This document shows positions 1-8,367 of a stretch of DNA of 64,000 nucleotides, piece by piece. Where the stretch lies: NCBI GenBank assembly GCA_000753575.1, contig JRFF01000022.1:1-64000 (forward strand), read 5' to 3'. The notes below the pieces were generated by a model. The model saw nothing but the letters and a program-made list of their open reading frames with translations. It did no database searches and was not told where the DNA came from. The translations under genes were made by a program, and so were the position numbers. Every line of letters starts with the position of its first letter. Position 1 is the first letter of the stretch. The DNA comes from Candidatus Izimoplasma sp. HR2. GTDB lineage: Bacteria; Bacillota_I; Bacilli_A; Izemoplasmatales; Izemoplasmataceae.

Positions 1-64
1 TAAAACTCATAAGTGAGATTTATCTCTTTTTATTACACCTTAGTTTTTCAGTGCCTTCTAAAAT

Positions 65-805
65 TTAGTCATTCTTTTTTTTATGTGATGAAATTTGTTT
101 AATTATCATAGTAGAAAAATCTTCAGCAGATAATCGTTCTTTATAATCATAAAAATTACAATATTTAGATAGTAATTCTTTTTTTATTCCCCGATAACTT
201 TTTAGGAAGTAAATAAGATTTTCGATATATTGAGTTGCAATTTCATCATCTGTATCTTTGTGAGAAATAAATTGTAACTTTGGATAGTTAACGCAAGACA
301 TGAAAAGATTAAAGTCTTTTGTTAAATAGGATTTGGATAGATATATATTATCTCTATATTTAATGAAGGCTATTACTGAAGATTGATTGTATTGATAATA
401 ATAAATAAATCCATCTTTTTGGTCTGGAATAAAAATTGTAGTTGAATCAAAAGGATCATAATAAAATTTACTGACAACTTTATCAAATTTACTTAATGGA
501 TATATAGCATCAAATATTTTTCTTCTAATCTTGCTAATAGATATTATTGATATACCAGTATCTATAGATATTTTTTTAAGTGTGTTATTTTGAATAATAC
601 CTGAAATAATTGTTTCCCATTGTTCTTCGTTTAATTTTGTTGAATCAAGAACACTCCTAGAGTAAGTTGTAAAGGAGGAACCACAATCAAGACAAATAAA
701 ACGTTGTCTATTTCTGTATTTACCATTTTTATTTAGGATTTCAGATTTACATTTAGGACATTCTACATCCCAAAGTGTTATTAACTCGGTCTTAAGTATT
801 TTCAA
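65..805 (-). CDS. Transposase-derived zinc-ribbon/HTH protein with shortened DDE-like region
   Basis: The N-terminus has two CxxC pairs (C16/C19 and C38/C41), as in the zinc ribbon that opens IS1/IS1595-type transposases. A helix-turn-helix-like stretch follows at about residues 55-95. The C-terminal segment (about 185-225, including FLKSYRGIKKELL) resembles the end of the IS1595 DDE domain, but the intervening core is short and I cannot pick out a clean catalytic triad. At 246 aa it is shorter than active family members. The start is TTG, 6-7 nt after GGAGGTG; the nearby ATG at 810 meets a stop at once. No flanking terminal inverted repeats are visible. It may be an inactive or domesticated transposase, possibly a DNA-binding regulator, since it is divergent from the agmatine operon. 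The family call is moderate; the function is unknown. Confidence 0.5.
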   Translation of the reverse strand: MKILKTELITLWDVECPKCKSEILNKNGKYRNRQRFICLDCGSSFTTYSRSVLDSTKLNEEQWETIISGIIQNNTLKKISIDTGISIISISKIRRKIFDAIYPLSKFDKVVSKFYYDPFDSTTIFIPDQKDGFIYYYQYNQSSVIAFIKYRDNIYLSKSYLTKDFNLFMSCVNYPKLQFISHKDTDDEIATQYIENLIYFLKSYRGIKKELLSKYCNFYDYKERLSAEDFSTMIIKQISSHKKKND

Positions 806-837
806 AACATCACCTCCAGATAATTAAATTATAACAC

Positions 838-892
838 ATCAACAATTTAATTATAATGATTACACTTCCTTATCAACAATTTAGTTATAATG
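838..892. repeat. Tandem direct repeat between divergent genes
   Basis: The 19-mer CAACAATTTARTTATAATG plus two flanking bases occurs at 838-858 and 872-892, with one mismatch in 21 and a 34-nt period. On the minus strand, TTGTTG of the distal copy and TATAAT of the proximal copy are 18 nt apart and could form a promoter for the transposase-like gene. It may also be an operator pair or an IS scar. Confidence 0.6.
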
Positions 893-926
893 TTTCTTTT
901 TATAGCTAAAAATTTTAGAATTGAAG

Positions 927-953
927 TGATATAATAAAATTGAAAGCGCTTAA
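927..953 (+). promoter_or_regulatory. Extended -10 promoter and cre-like box of agmatine operon
   Basis: TGATATAAT at 927-935 is a perfect extended -10 (TGnTATAAT); no good -35 is present. TGAAAGCGCTTAA at 941-953 matches the CcpA/LacI-type cre consensus except near its 3' end. It covers the predicted start site, the position expected for repression by preferred sugars. The CcpA link is inferred from the motif. Confidence 0.6.
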
Positions 954-979
954 AAATGAAAGAATAATGGAGGAAATAT

Positions 980-1885
980 ATGAAAGTTGTTATTGCCTTA
1001 GGAGGAAATGCCTTAGGAAAAACTGCTCAAGAGCAACTTGAGTTGGTAAAGCAAACTGCTGGACCAATTGTTGACTTGATTGAAGAAGGAAATGAAGTTG
1101 TAATCGCCCATGGTAATGGGCCACAAGTAGGAATGATTAATAATGAAATGAGTAATGTTGGAATGCCATTTCCTGAATGTGGAGCTATGAGTCAAGGGTA
1201 TATTGGATATCACTTACAAAATGCAATAAAGAATGAATTACTTAAAAGAGATATTAATAAAAATGTTGTTACATTAATAACACAAGTAGAAGTTGATAAA
1301 AATGATCCTGGATTTACTAATCCAACTAAACCAATCGGAGCATTTATGTCAGAAGCTGAAGCAAAAATTATTGAAGAAACAAAAGGTTACAAAATGATTG
1401 AAGACTCTGGTAGAGGGTATCGTCGTGTTGTACCAAGTCCAAAACCAATTGATATTGTTGAAAAAGATATAGTAAACAAGTTAGTTGATAGTGGAGATGT
1501 AGTTATTACTGTCGGTGGTGGAGGAATCCCTGTTGTTAAAGAAGATGGGAGATATTATGGTGTTGCTGCTGTAATTGATAAAGATTTTGCATCATCTAAA
1601 TTAGCAGAATTAACTAATGCTGATGCATTATGTATTTTAACTGCTGTAAATCATGTGGCTTTAAATTTTGGGACACCTGAACAGATAAATTTAGAAAAAA
1701 TAACTTCTAAAGAATTAAGGAATTTAATTACTGAAGGACATTTTGCACAAGGTAGTATGCTTCCGAAAGTTGAAGCAGTATTACAATTTATTGAATCAAC
1801 AAAAGATAAAGTTGCAATAATTGCATCTTTAGAAAGTGCAAAAGAAGCCTTAAAATATAAAACAGGAACTATTGTAAGAAATTAG
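980..1885 (+). CDS. arcC: Carbamate kinase of agmatine pathway
   Basis: It transfers phosphate from carbamoyl phosphate to ADP, making ATP, ammonia and CO2; this is the energy-yielding last step of agmatine fermentation. The N-terminus VIALGGNAL and the internal VITVGGGGIPV are carbamate kinase (amino acid kinase fold) signatures, and 301 aa is close to the usual length of about 310. GGAGGA lies 5 nt before the ATG. It is the first gene of a tight four-gene operon, 13 nt ahead of putrescine carbamoyltransferase. That neighbour makes its role aguC-like rather than part of the arginine deiminase pathway. In Enterococcus and Lactococcus the kinase gene comes last, so the order differs here. The cre-like box upstream suggests catabolite repression. 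Confidence 0.93.
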   Translation: MKVVIALGGNALGKTAQEQLELVKQTAGPIVDLIEEGNEVVIAHGNGPQVGMINNEMSNVGMPFPECGAMSQGYIGYHLQNAIKNELLKRDINKNVVTLITQVEVDKNDPGFTNPTKPIGAFMSEAEAKIIEETKGYKMIEDSGRGYRRVVPSPKPIDIVEKDIVNKLVDSGDVVITVGGGGIPVVKEDGRYYGVAAVIDKDFASSKLAELTNADALCILTAVNHVALNFGTPEQINLEKITSKELRNLITEGHFAQGSMLPKVEAVLQFIESTKDKVAIIASLESAKEALKYKTGTIVRN

Positions 1886-1898
1886 GAGGAATTAAGAA

Positions 1899-2945
1899 AT
1901 GAAATTACCAAGTTCAAGTGCTACAAATTTAAACAAAGAAAATATGAGACATATGATCTCAATGAAAGATTTTTCAAAATCAGAAATAGATGATATGTTT
2001 GAATTAATGGATTTATTAAAACAAGCAAGAAAAGACAATGCAGTACCACAATTATTTAAAGGAAAAAGTGTTGCAATGATTTTTGAAGCAGGTTCAACTA
2101 GAACTCGCGTATCATTCGAAGCTGCGGCTACTATTCTTGGAGGACACGCATTATTTTTAAGCCCAAGAGATATCCATTTAGGTGGAAAAGAATCAGTTGA
2201 TGATACTGCTAGAGTTTTATCAAGAATGACTGATATTATAATGGCAAGAACTAATACACCTGAAATTATCGATGCTTTAACAAATATGTCAACTGTACCA
2301 GTAATTAACGGATTGGATACGAGATTTCATCCAACTCAAATGTTAGCTGATTTATTTACAATTAGAGAACATATGCCTAAAGGTAAAGAATTAAAAGATT
2401 TAACTTTAGCTTTTATGGGAGATGCTACTGATGTTTGTAGAAGTTTATTATTAACTTGTACAAAATATGGGATGAAATTTAAACAAATCGGTCCTGTAAA
2501 ATATCAAATGGAACAAGAATGGTTAGATTTAGCAGATGATATATGTGCTGAAACTGGCGGAAGTTACGAAATAACTGACGATATTGATAAAGTGTCTGAA
2601 TGTGATGTAATATATGGAGATAGTTTCTATTGGACTACTCAATATGATGAAAAAGATGAAAGATTAGCAGCATTTATGCCTGACTATGTAATTACTACAG
2701 AGTTAATGGCGAGAGCTAAAGAGGGAGCAACGTTATTACATTGTTTACCAGCTAATGATAAAGAAGAAGTAACAAGAGAGGCTTTAGAAGGAGAATATAG
2801 TGTTGCATTTGATGAAGCAGAAAATAGATTAACTGCTCAAATGGCAATTTTAGTATATTTTACTCATAAAGATATAGTTGTTCCAACTGCTGAAGTTGTA
2901 AAACAACATGAAGATAAAATAAATAAATTCTTAAAAACATTATAG
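1899..2945 (+). CDS. ptcA: Putrescine carbamoyltransferase
   Basis: It carries out phosphorolysis of N-carbamoylputrescine to putrescine and carbamoyl phosphate in the cytoplasm. Carbamoyl phosphate-binding STRTR (residues 66-70), HPTQ (about 144) and HCLPA (about 281) identify the aspartate/ornithine carbamoyltransferase family. The segment YGDSFYWT (about 239) and the extended C-terminal helix [16 protein letters not shown] favour the putrescine-specific branch over ornithine carbamoyltransferase, which has a different SMG loop here. The length of 348 aa fits. GGAGGA precedes the ATG. Agmatine deiminase immediately downstream and carbamate kinase upstream support the substrate assignment. 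The family is certain; substrate specificity rests on the motif and the operon. Confidence 0.9.
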   Translation: MKLPSSSATNLNKENMRHMISMKDFSKSEIDDMFELMDLLKQARKDNAVPQLFKGKSVAMIFEAGSTRTRVSFEAAATILGGHALFLSPRDIHLGGKESVDDTARVLSRMTDIIMARTNTPEIIDALTNMSTVPVINGLDTRFHPTQMLADLFTIREHMPKGKELKDLTLAFMGDATDVCRSLLLTCTKYGMKFKQIGPVKYQMEQEWLDLADDICAETGGSYEITDDIDKVSECDVIYGDSFYWTTQYDEKDERLAAFMPDYVITTELMARAKEGATLLHCLPANDKEEVTREALEGEYSVAFDEAENRLTAQMAILVYFTHKDIVVPTAEVVKQHEDKINKFLKTL

Positions 2946-2955
2946 AGGTGATAAA

Positions 2956-4062
2956 ATGTCAAAAAGAATAAATTCAACACCAAAACAAGATGGATATAGA
3001 ATGCCGGGAGAATTTGAAGAGCATTCAAAAACATGGATGATTTGGCCGGAAAGAACTGATAACTGGAGAAATGGTGCAAGACCTGCTCAACAAGCATTTG
3101 CAGAAGTAGCTAAAGCTATTAGTAAATATGAAGAAGTAGTTATGTGTGTATCAAAAAATAAATACATAAATGCTTTAGATATGTTACCAGCAGGTATTAA
3201 AGTTGTTGAGATGGAAAATGATGATTCTTGGATGAGAGACAGTGGACCTACATTTGTTATTAATAATGAAGGTAAAGTTCGTGCTAATGATTGGGAATTT
3301 AATGCCTGGGGTGGAGAAGTAGATGGTTTATATTTTCCATGGGATAAAGATGATGAAGTACCAAAGAAAGTATGTGAACTTGAAAATATTGATACTTACC
3401 GTACAGATGGATTTGTTCTTGAAGGTGGAAGCATACATGTTGATGGTGAAGGAACTTTAATTGCAACTGAGGCTTGTTTATTAAGTGAAGGTAGAAATCC
3501 TTCTATGTCAAAAAAAGAAATTGAAGATAAGCTAAAAGAACATCTAAATATAGAAAAAGTAATTTGGTTAAAAAACGGAATATATTTAGATGAAACTAAT
3601 GAACATGTTGATAACATTATTCATTACTGTGCACCTGGAGTAGTAGCTCTTGCTTGGACAGACGATGAAACAGATCCTCAATATAAATTTAGTAAAGAAG
3701 CTTATGATGTATTAATAAATACAGCTGATGCTAAAGGAAGAAAACTAAAAGTTTATAAACTTCATATTCCTAATACAGTTGTAATTACAAAAGAGGAAAG
3801 TGAAGGTGTTGATAGTGTTGATGGAACTCTTCCAAGAGAAGAAGGAGATCGTCAAGCTGCTTCATACGCTAACTTCTATATTGCAAATGGGGTAATTATT
3901 TATCCAACATTCAATGACCCTAAATACGATAAACTAGCGGAAGAGGTATTAAAAGAAATCTTCCCTGATCGTGAAATTGTTGGTGTATACGCAAGAGAGA
4001 TTATTCTTGGTGGTGGAAATATTCACTGTATTACACAACAACAACCTAAAGGACTTAAATAA
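2956..4062 (+). CDS. aguA: Agmatine deiminase
   Basis: It hydrolyses agmatine to N-carbamoylputrescine and ammonia. The protein is a guanidine-modifying pentein: [13 protein letters not shown] provides substrate-binding acids, ETNEHVDN (about 217) contains the catalytic His, and GGGNIHC near the end carries the nucleophile C358. The length of 368 aa matches bacterial AguA. It starts 10 nt after ptcA with SD GAGGTG. Products feed directly into the carbamoyltransferase and kinase encoded upstream. The C-terminus is complete, running about 10 residues past the catalytic Cys as usual. The pathway raises pH and gives ATP under acid or energy stress; that physiological role is known for other Bacillota and inferred here. 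Confidence 0.95.
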   Translation: MSKRINSTPKQDGYRMPGEFEEHSKTWMIWPERTDNWRNGARPAQQAFAEVAKAISKYEEVVMCVSKNKYINALDMLPAGIKVVEMENDDSWMRDSGPTFVINNEGKVRANDWEFNAWGGEVDGLYFPWDKDDEVPKKVCELENIDTYRTDGFVLEGGSIHVDGEGTLIATEACLLSEGRNPSMSKKEIEDKLKEHLNIEKVIWLKNGIYLDETNEHVDNIIHYCAPGVVALAWTDDETDPQYKFSKEAYDVLINTADAKGRKLKVYKLHIPNTVVITKEESEGVDSVDGTLPREEGDRQAASYANFYIANGVIIYPTFNDPKYDKLAEEVLKEIFPDREIVGVYAREIILGGGNIHCITQQQPKGLK

Positions 4063-4089
4063 AAATTAACATAAAAAAAGGAGAGTATT

Positions 4090-5475
4090 ATGACTGAAGA
4101 AAAAAAGTTTGGTCTATTCGAATTAGTATCATTTTTAATTAGTGGTATTATCGTATTAGACACATTTGTTGCACCAGCAGCGCTAGGTGTATCAGCAATC
4201 ACTTTATGGATTGTAGTTGCCATATTATTTATGATTCCTAACGGATTCATAAATGCAGAATTAGGTGCAGCTTATCCTGATGGATTAGTTTCATGGGTAA
4301 AAGAATCAATGGGAGAATTTCACGCTACTATAACTGGTTGGTTCTACTGGGTAAATGTTGCATTCTGGATGCCTGCAGTATTTATAGTATTTACTTATTG
4401 GTTTAGTATGGCGTTCTTCCCTGATGGGGACGGATGGACTACATTAGGTAGTTTTGGGATGATCGTTATTGCACTTGTTGCTTGTTGGGGATTAGTTCTA
4501 ACAGTAAGACGTGGTATTGATCTTGGTATGCTATTAAGTAAAATTGCTACAGTATTAAAAATTGGAGTTTTAGTTTTATTTGGTGTATTAGGATTATTAT
4601 ACACAGGAGAAACTGCTGGAGAAGTATTCCAAAATGCATCATGGATTCCTGAATTTTCTGATTTATCATCACTTGGTTTAATTACTGCGATTGTATTTAA
4701 CTTATTAGGATTTGAATTAATTGCTTCAATTGGACACAGAGTAAAAGAACCAGAAAAAAATATTCCTAAAGCAATTATTATTGGTGCAATCTTAATCGCA
4801 GGTTTATATATATTTGCAACTGTTGGTGTATTAAGAGTTGCTTCAGTTGCTGATTTAGCAGATGAAGGATTTATAATTGATGGATTCTATATCGCTCTTG
4901 AAAGAATGACTGAAATATTCGGAAGTGCACAATCATTTATGTTTAAATTAATTATGGGAGCTACATTATTTACTTTAATAGCTAACATGATTAGTTGGGT
5001 AATTGGAGCAAACGAGATTTTAGAAGATGCTCAATTCGCTAAAACATTAAAAGTATTCAATGAAAGACACCCAAAATATGGTACATTATCAAAATCATAT
5101 ATATTAATGGGAGTCATCTCATCAATACTTATTATAATTGGATTAGGATTAGGGGACTCAGGAGACGAAGCATTCTGGACAATACTTGCATTCAGTATGG
5201 TTATCTTTATCTTCCCTTATATCTATTTAACACCGGCTATTCTTAAATTAAGAAAACGTGATGGCGTTGAAGCAAGATCATTTGTTGTTCCTGGAGGTAA
5301 TGTTGGTTTATGGGTAGCAGCTATACTTAACTTTGTATTTATTGCATTAGCTGTATTCTTATTATTAGCATTTAACCCTGGATATGATTTATATTATCCT
5401 GTAGTTATTATTGGAACATTATTAACTATTGCAGCTGGATTATTCTTCTATTATAGAGGAAAACAATTTAACTAA
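4090..5475 (+). CDS. aguD: APC-family agmatine/putrescine antiporter
   Basis: An amino acid-polyamine-organocation transporter of 461 aa with about 12 predicted membrane segments. The N-terminal helix has an unwound-helix type SGIIVLDTFVAPAALG stretch, as in APC exchangers. As the last gene of the agmatine deiminase operon (28 nt after aguA, SD AAAGGAG), it most likely imports agmatine and exports putrescine electroneutrally. Specificity comes from context; the sequence alone would allow other APC substrates such as glutamate/GABA exchange. A long hairpin without a T tract follows. Confidence 0.8.
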   Translation: MTEEKKFGLFELVSFLISGIIVLDTFVAPAALGVSAITLWIVVAILFMIPNGFINAELGAAYPDGLVSWVKESMGEFHATITGWFYWVNVAFWMPAVFIVFTYWFSMAFFPDGDGWTTLGSFGMIVIALVACWGLVLTVRRGIDLGMLLSKIATVLKIGVLVLFGVLGLLYTGETAGEVFQNASWIPEFSDLSSLGLITAIVFNLLGFELIASIGHRVKEPEKNIPKAIIIGAILIAGLYIFATVGVLRVASVADLADEGFIIDGFYIALERMTEIFGSAQSFMFKLIMGATLFTLIANMISWVIGANEILEDAQFAKTLKVFNERHPKYGTLSKSYILMGVISSILIIIGLGLGDSGDEAFWTILAFSMVIFIFPYIYLTPAILKLRKRDGVEARSFVVPGGNVGLWVAAILNFVFIALAVFLLLAFNPGYDLYYPVVIIGTLLTIAAGLFFYYRGKQFN

Positions 5476-5485
5476 TAAAAACATT

Positions 5486-5529
5486 AAACTACAAAGGTGC
5501 CTAATTTTTAGGCACCTAATTGGTAGTTT
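5486..5529 (+). other. Long nested hairpin downstream of antiporter gene
   Basis: The inner stem AGGTGCCT/AGGCACCT (5495-5502 and 5510-5517) is enclosed by outer arms AAACTAC/GTAGTTT (5486-5492 and 5523-5529). No T run follows and the next SD starts at about 5531. It looks like an mRNA-processing or attenuating structure rather than a standard intrinsic terminator. Confidence 0.6.
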
Positions 5530-5540
5530 GGAGGTAAAAA

Positions 5541-6020
5541 ATGAACTTTGAAGTACTTTTATATTTTGGATTATTAATCACTCTTTTCTTTGGTTATTTA
5601 TTTTCTGCGCTAAACAGAAAACGTAATATCAATGAAGAACAATTTATTAAAAACACGAAACATCGTTACAAAATTATCGAGAAAGACCAACTAAATCAAG
5701 AAAGTTATAAAAAATTCTATTACTATTTAAATATTGGATTATCAATAATCTTGTTATTGCTTGTAGTCATATCATATATTGTCACGAATGGAAATATTAG
5801 TAATTTAGACTCAGTACAACTACATCTGATTACTACATTTACAAGCTTTATTGTATTAACATTCTTTAGTAGAAGATTAATTATTGGATTCAATATAGAA
5901 AAATTTATTAATAGACATGATAATGAAAAAAAGAAACATTTAGAAGTTACAGATATTATTTTCGCAATAACTTTCTCTAGTGTTTTTATATATAATCTAA
6001 TTTCATATTTTACAATGTGA
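5541..6020 (+). CDS. Small membrane protein, unknown function
   Basis: I do not recognise a family. This 159-aa protein has about four hydrophobic segments (about 4-23, 62-83, 93-110 and 136-155) and a charged loop, RKRNINEEQF to NQESYKKF, between the first two. The C-terminal half contains a second charged stretch, NRHDNEKKKHLE. The start ATG follows GGAGG by 8 nt. It lies 65 nt behind the agmatine antiporter, separated by a nested hairpin, and ends at a strong terminator. It may therefore be the distal cistron of the agmatine transcript or have its own promoter. There are no catalytic motifs. Membrane location is well supported by the hydrophobicity pattern. Confidence 0.7.
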   Translation: MNFEVLLYFGLLITLFFGYLFSALNRKRNINEEQFIKNTKHRYKIIEKDQLNQESYKKFYYYLNIGLSIILLLLVVISYIVTNGNISNLDSVQLHLITTFTSFIVLTFFSRRLIIGFNIEKFINRHDNEKKKHLEVTDIIFAITFSSVFIYNLISYFTM

Positions 6021-6036
6021 ATACAAAAGTATTTAG

Positions 6037-6073
6037 AAATGGCACTATCTTAAATGATAGTGCCATTTATTAT
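6037..6073 (+). terminator. Intrinsic terminator
   Basis: Perfect 13-bp stem AAATGGCACTATC/GATAGTGCCATTT (6037-6049 and 6056-6068), loop TTAAAT, followed by ATTATT. It closes the agmatine/membrane protein unit before the enzyme cluster. Confidence 0.85.
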
Positions 6074-6111
6074 TAAATATGGTAAAATATACTTTAAAGG
6101 GGTGGATAAAC

Positions 6112-6678
6112 ATGGCGAATATTGATAAAGAAAAATTAAGGGTTTTACCAATTATTGATTTTAGTGAAATTTACCTAAGACCTGTTAAATATGAAGATTA
6201 TAAAGATATGTTTGAATATGGGTCTGATCCATTAGTAACTAAATCTTTAACATGGAAATATAATAAGTTAGAGGATGCAGAAATTTCCGTTAAGAGAGTG
6301 TTTATTTCAAGACCTGATAGAGGTCTTCCTTCAGCTTATGCTATTGTTCACAAGGCTGATAATAAAATGATAGGAACATGTGATTTTCATTCAGTTGATT
6401 GGGAAGAAAATCAAGGTGAAATTGGTTATGTTATAAATCGCAAATACTGGGGTAAAGGATATATGACTTTAGCCTGTAAAGCATTAATTAGATTTGGTTT
6501 TGATTATTTAGAACTTGATAAGGTTGTAATTAGTCATAGAACTAATAATATTGGAAGTCAAAGAGTTATTGAGAAAAGTGGATTTATATTTATATCTGAG
6601 AAGATACATCCAAAATATAATAAAGTGAATCGTTTTTATGAAATAACTAAAAAAGATTATTTGAATATTAAAAACTAA
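6112..6678 (+). CDS. GNAT N-acetyltransferase, RimJ/RimL-like
   Basis: A GNAT fold of 188 aa: LRPVKYEDYKDMFEY opening, GTCDFHSVDWEENQGEIGYV central strands, acetyl-CoA pyrophosphate-binding RKYWGKGYMT (motif A), then VISHRTNNIGSQRVIEKSGF, typical of the RimJ/RimL/spectinomycin-type branch. It may acetylate a protein N-terminus or a small molecule. The track start at 6079 has no SD; the ATG at 6112 follows AAAGGGG by about 8 nt, so I use it. It is the first gene of a run of eight same-strand enzyme genes after a strong terminator. A -10-like TAAAAT lies at 6083. The substrate is not deducible. Confidence 0.85.
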   Translation: MANIDKEKLRVLPIIDFSEIYLRPVKYEDYKDMFEYGSDPLVTKSLTWKYNKLEDAEISVKRVFISRPDRGLPSAYAIVHKADNKMIGTCDFHSVDWEENQGEIGYVINRKYWGKGYMTLACKALIRFGFDYLELDKVVISHRTNNIGSQRVIEKSGFIFISEKIHPKYNKVNRFYEITKKDYLNIKN

Positions 6679-6690
6679 GGAAGTGATACT

Positions 6691-7251
6691 ATGGATATAG
6701 TTATTATTGTAGGACCACATGCTGTAGGTAAAATGACAGTTGGTGAAGAACTTGAAAAGAGAACTGGCTTAAGTTTACTTCATAATCATATGACAATCGA
6801 TCTAGTACTTAAGTTTATGCCTCGTGATGAAGGTAGAGATTTGATTACATTAATTCGTAATGAGATAATGAAAAAAGTAGCAAAAGGGAAATCTAAAGGT
6901 ATGATTCTTACCTTTATTTGGGCGTTTGAAGAACAAAGTGATTGGGACTATATTGAGAATATTAAATCTATATTTACAGATCAAAATATATATATTGTAG
7001 AACTAAATTCAGATTTAGAGACAAGACTAGATAGAAATATTACTCCAAATAGATTAGAGAAGAAATGGACTAAGAGAAATATTGAGTGGTCTAATAATGA
7101 TGTTAAAGAAGGAGTAATAAAATATAGAATGACATCATATGATGGAGAAATAAAAGAAGGAAAGTATTTAAGAATTGATAATACTAATTTAAGTGCAATT
7201 GAAACTGCAGATAAAATAATTGAGTATTTTGGAATAAAGGAAGTAGTATAA
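6691..7251 (+). CDS. P-loop kinase-like AAA protein
   Basis: The N-terminal Walker A GPHAVGKMT (residues 8-16) is followed by a short nucleoside/shikimate kinase-like body of 186 aa. A hydrophobic strand, GMILTFIWAFE, may carry the next core element, and NRLEKKW resembles a LID arginine region. This group of small P-loop proteins is usually annotated as shikimate kinase-like or AAA family, and some relatives phosphorylate small molecules. SD AAGGAAGTG precedes the ATG, 12 nt after the GNAT gene. The substrate is unknown. Neighbouring APH-like and nucleotidyltransferase genes fit a small-molecule modification role, which is inference. Confidence 0.75.
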   Translation: MDIVIIVGPHAVGKMTVGEELEKRTGLSLLHNHMTIDLVLKFMPRDEGRDLITLIRNEIMKKVAKGKSKGMILTFIWAFEEQSDWDYIENIKSIFTDQNIYIVELNSDLETRLDRNITPNRLEKKWTKRNIEWSNNDVKEGVIKYRMTSYDGEIKEGKYLRIDNTNLSAIETADKIIEYFGIKEVV

Positions 7252-7331
7252 CAATACACATATCTATTGGAAATAGGAATGTATTTATAGCTATATCAAA
7301 GGCATAATTGATACTGAAAGCGGGATATTTT

Positions 7332-8342
7332 ATGGATAAAAAGATTATATCAAAATTAATTAATAAAGAGATTAAAGAACTTATTTTACATGAAACAAGA
7401 AATAATAAAAATGATATTAGATATACATATAAATGTATTACTGATAAAGAGGAATACTATCTAAAAATGCATAGTAATATATTCACTAGTATAGATAAAA
7501 TAAACAGCATAGTTATGGTGATTGAAAAATACAATAGTATTGGTATTTATAGTCCAAAGATTATAAAACAATCTAACAATCAATATGCATCATTAGTTAA
7601 ATATGAAGGACTAGATTTTGTAGTATGGATTGAAGAAAAAGCAATATATGAATTTCAATTAAAGAGTACTGATTTAAGAGATGACTTTGCTTTATACATA
7701 GGAAAAGTTTCTACTAGATTAAAAGTATTTAAGTTTAATTATAAGAGTCCATATATTATGTTTGAACCATATATTAAATCAGATATAGTGGATGAATATG
7801 AAGAGTATTTAAATAAAGTTTACAATTTATTTATAGATGTTTCTGAAGTTGATAAGGAAGTATTAGAATATGTGTATAAAGCTTTTTATGAAATAAGAGA
7901 TAGAATTAAGAATGATTATCAAAAGCTTCCATCATCAGTATTTCAATGTGATTTACAGAATGGAAATGTCTTGGTTCAGAATGATAAATTCATTGGACTT
8001 ATTGACTTTAATCTTGTAGGTCGTGAAAAAATATTAACATATATAATTAATGAACTAGCATATCAAGAAAGTAAAGCAATTGGAAATAAATGGACTAGTG
8101 ATGAATATATAATGTTTCATGTTAATGAGTTTAAGAGAAGACTTAAACTTGTAGAAAAAGAGTATGAATTTAATAATATGGAAGTGAACATTATTAATGA
8201 TTTATATAAAGCAATTATTCCTTATAAGTTTTATCCACTCACAGAAATTATTGGGTATTATAAGATGAATGATTTTGAAGAAGTTAACTATAGGTTATTA
8301 TGGATGAAAAGAATTATAGATATAGATTTAAAATTGTTATAA
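7332..8342 (+). CDS. Aminoglycoside phosphotransferase (APH)-like kinase
   Basis: A protein-kinase-like fold of 336 aa. The catalytic-loop equivalent is QCDLQNGNVLV (about residue 203), with the catalytic Asp and Asn kept. The usual HGD is changed to QCD, losing the His. IDFNLVGRE (about 220) matches the metal-binding Asp of the DFG equivalent. An N-terminal lobe with YLKMH supplies a likely ATP-binding Lys. The family includes aminoglycoside, macrolide, choline and homoserine kinases, so antibiotic resistance is only one option. The track start at 7308 gives eight extra residues without an SD; I prefer the ATG at 7332, although its SD (AGCGGGA) is weak. An 80-nt gap precedes it, the largest in the cluster, and could hold a promoter. 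Confidence 0.75.
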   Translation: MDKKIISKLINKEIKELILHETRNNKNDIRYTYKCITDKEEYYLKMHSNIFTSIDKINSIVMVIEKYNSIGIYSPKIIKQSNNQYASLVKYEGLDFVVWIEEKAIYEFQLKSTDLRDDFALYIGKVSTRLKVFKFNYKSPYIMFEPYIKSDIVDEYEEYLNKVYNLFIDVSEVDKEVLEYVYKAFYEIRDRIKNDYQKLPSSVFQCDLQNGNVLVQNDKFIGLIDFNLVGREKILTYIINELAYQESKAIGNKWTSDEYIMFHVNEFKRRLKLVEKEYEFNNMEVNIINDLYKAIIPYKFYPLTEIIGYYKMNDFEEVNYRLLWMKRIIDIDLKLL

Positions 8343-8367
8343 GTAATAAAGCTTAGAAGGTGATTTT

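Noticed and set aside
1-64. Terminator GAGA/TCTC near the left edge
   Set aside because: Only a 4-bp stem; not enough to call, and the gene it would serve is outside the window.
1013-1213. Minus-strand ORF opposite carbamate kinase
   Set aside because: Shadow of a conserved gene; no SD and no recognisable protein. The same holds for the track ORFs at 2864, 3396, 4023, 4395, 6508, 6981, 9042, 15781, 23093, 29805, 35496, 43426, 48582 and 50863.
6079-6111. Upstream start of the first GNAT gene
   Set aside because: No SD before ATG 6079; AAAGGGG is placed for ATG 6112, and homologous sequence begins after it.
7314-7327. TGAAAGCGGGATAT as a cre site
   Set aside because: Only the TGAAAGCG half matches; it also overlaps the SD region of the APH-like gene, so chance is likely.
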